Of a stretch of 6,908 nt of DNA, positions 5,990 to 6,908 are shown piece after piece; positions within the stretch are counted from its first letter, which is position 1; each line of letters opens with the position of its first letter. Source of the DNA: Candidatus Hydrogenedentota bacterium (GTDB lineage: Bacteria > Hydrogenedentota > Hydrogenedentia > Hydrogenedentales > SCBR16-9); NCBI GenBank assembly GCA_007116095.1, contig SKJD01000435.1, forward strand, positions 1 to 6,908, written 5' to 3'. The notes under the pieces are model-generated. The model ran no database searches, was not told the DNA's origin, and saw nothing but the letters and a program-made list of their open reading frames with translations. The translations under genes were made by a program, and so were the position numbers.

Positions 5990-6908
5990 ATGCCAATAGA
6001 TCCCGTTCGCGATGCGGCCATTGATGTACTGCTGCGTGTTTTTGACGCGCGCCAGATGCACCTGGACGCCTCGCTGGACAAAACCTTGCGACGCAAAAAC
6101 ATCTCGGACCGCGGTCGCCGCTTTCTGACGCAATTGGTCTACGGCACCGTGCGGCATCAGTTGCTCTGCGATCATATCCTGCGGGGCATCTGCACCCAGC
6201 CCCTGGAGAAACTGCCGCTGCCCATCCACGCCATCCTGCGCATGGCGCTGTTCCAGTCGCTCTTCTGCGACAACGTCACACCGCCGGCGATGGTGCATAC
6301 TTCCGTGGACCTGGCGAAAAAGCGCGGGCATGCGGGTACGGCGCGGCTGGTCAACGCGATCCTGCGCAAGGCGCCCAAGGATATGGAGGCCGTACGGCTT
6401 CCGGATCCGGAGATGAAGTACCACCGCTATCTGAGTGTCCGCCATTCGATCCCGCCCTGGTTGATTACGCTGTGGGAGGAGCAATTCGGCGCGGATCAAC
6501 TCGAAACGATTTGCGAAATCATCAACACCCCGGCTCCGACCTGCCTGCGTTGCAATACCCTGAAGGAAGACAGCGCGGCCTTGCAGGAGCGTCTGGCGAA
6601 GTCCGAGATCATCACCCGAAAGAGCACGCCGATCCCGGAAGAGCTTACTTTCGTGGAGGGCAAGCCGCCGCTACGCAGCAAATGGTTCCAGGACGGGTAT
6701 TTCATCATGCAGGACCCGGCTTCGCTGTTGCCATCGCACCTGCTGGAACCCCGACCGGGCGAACGCATCCTGGACCTCTGCGCCGCGCCCGGAGGCAAAA
6801 GCACGCACATCGCGCAACTGGCGAATTGCGAGGCGATCATTGCAGCACTGGATTCCAACCCGCGGCGCATCGCCCCTATCCTGGAGAACCGGGAGCGCCT
6901 GGGCCTGC
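5990..6908 (+). CDS. rsmB: 16S rRNA m5C967 methyltransferase RsmB, 3' end cut by window edge
   Basis: RsmB (Sun/Fmu) methylates C967 (E. coli numbering) of 16S rRNA with S-adenosylmethionine. The window holds 306 codons of a protein usually about 430-450 residues long. Residues 1-130 form the NusB-like RNA-binding domain: RDAAIDVLLRVF, DRGRRFLTQLVYGTVRH at 40-56, ILRMALFQSLF at 82-92, and the family motif RLVNAILRK at 119-127. The middle region has SIPPWLITLWEEQFG and LRCNTLK at 186-192. The methyltransferase domain starts with FIMQDPASLLP and shows SAM motif I, LDLCAAPGGKSTHIA, at 261-275, with D288 in AALDSN as the likely ribose-binding acidic residue. The two catalytic cysteines, including the PCSGTG motif, lie beyond the edge, so activity cannot be judged. 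The start ATG at 5990 is preceded by GGGGG at 5979-5983, 6 nt upstream, a modest Shine-Dalgarno. Confidence 0.95.
   Translation, partial: MPIDPVRDAAIDVLLRVFDARQMHLDASLDKTLRRKNISDRGRRFLTQLVYGTVRHQLLCDHILRGICTQPLEKLPLPIHAILRMALFQSLFCDNVTPPAMVHTSVDLAKKRGHAGTARLVNAILRKAPKDMEAVRLPDPEMKYHRYLSVRHSIPPWLITLWEEQFGADQLETICEIINTPAPTCLRCNTLKEDSAALQERLAKSEIITRKSTPIPEELTFVEGKPPLRSKWFQDGYFIMQDPASLLPSHLLEPRPGERILDLCAAPGGKSTHIAQLANCEAIIAALDSNPRRIAPILENRERLGL

Noticed and set aside
5738..6499. 253-codon minus-strand frame spanning the end of fmt, the gap and the start of rsmB
   Set aside because: It overlaps two well-supported genes, and its translation looks like reverse-strand shadow sequence with no known motif.

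Overview
This is a GC-rich bacterial window made mostly of conserved housekeeping genes. It contains no rRNA, tRNA, CRISPR array, insertion sequence or phage gene that I can recognise. The taxon cannot be fixed from sequence alone. A GC-rich genome that encodes a Tat-exported formylglycine sulfatase and a divergent uroporphyrinogen decarboxylase would fit an environmental lineage of the Planctomycetota/Verrucomicrobiota or Hydrogenedentota type. That is an inference, not an identification.

Left arm (1-1298, minus strand): a small one-pass membrane protein of unknown function is followed 13 nt downstream by a uroporphyrinogen decarboxylase (HemE-type), whose C-terminus runs off the left edge. 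The two genes look like one transcription unit. The HemE-type protein has several changes at normally conserved positions, which makes its exact role the least settled of the recognisable genes.

Centre (1299-4494): an AT-rich divergent intergenic region separates the left arm from a rightward pair. The first gene of the pair is an exported sulfatase with a Tat signal peptide. The second, only 7 nt later, is a CCA-adding tRNA nucleotidyltransferase with a C-terminal HD domain. The spacing suggests they share a transcript although their functions are unrelated.

Right arm (4495-6908, plus strand): a good sigma-70-like promoter precedes a YbaB/EbfC nucleoid-associated protein, which overlaps by one base with methionyl-tRNA formyltransferase (fmt). 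After a 126-nt gap comes rsmB, the 16S rRNA m5C967 methyltransferase, cut by the right edge before its catalytic cysteines. cca, fmt and rsmB all serve translation: tRNA 3'-end maturation, initiator tRNA formylation and rRNA modification.

I found no convincing previously undescribed multi-gene system. The items most worth a second look are the divergent HemE-type enzyme, the unknown membrane protein coupled to it, the palindromic AT-rich divergent control region with a hairpin in the sulfatase leader, and the unusual pairings of sulfatase with cca and ybaB with fmt.
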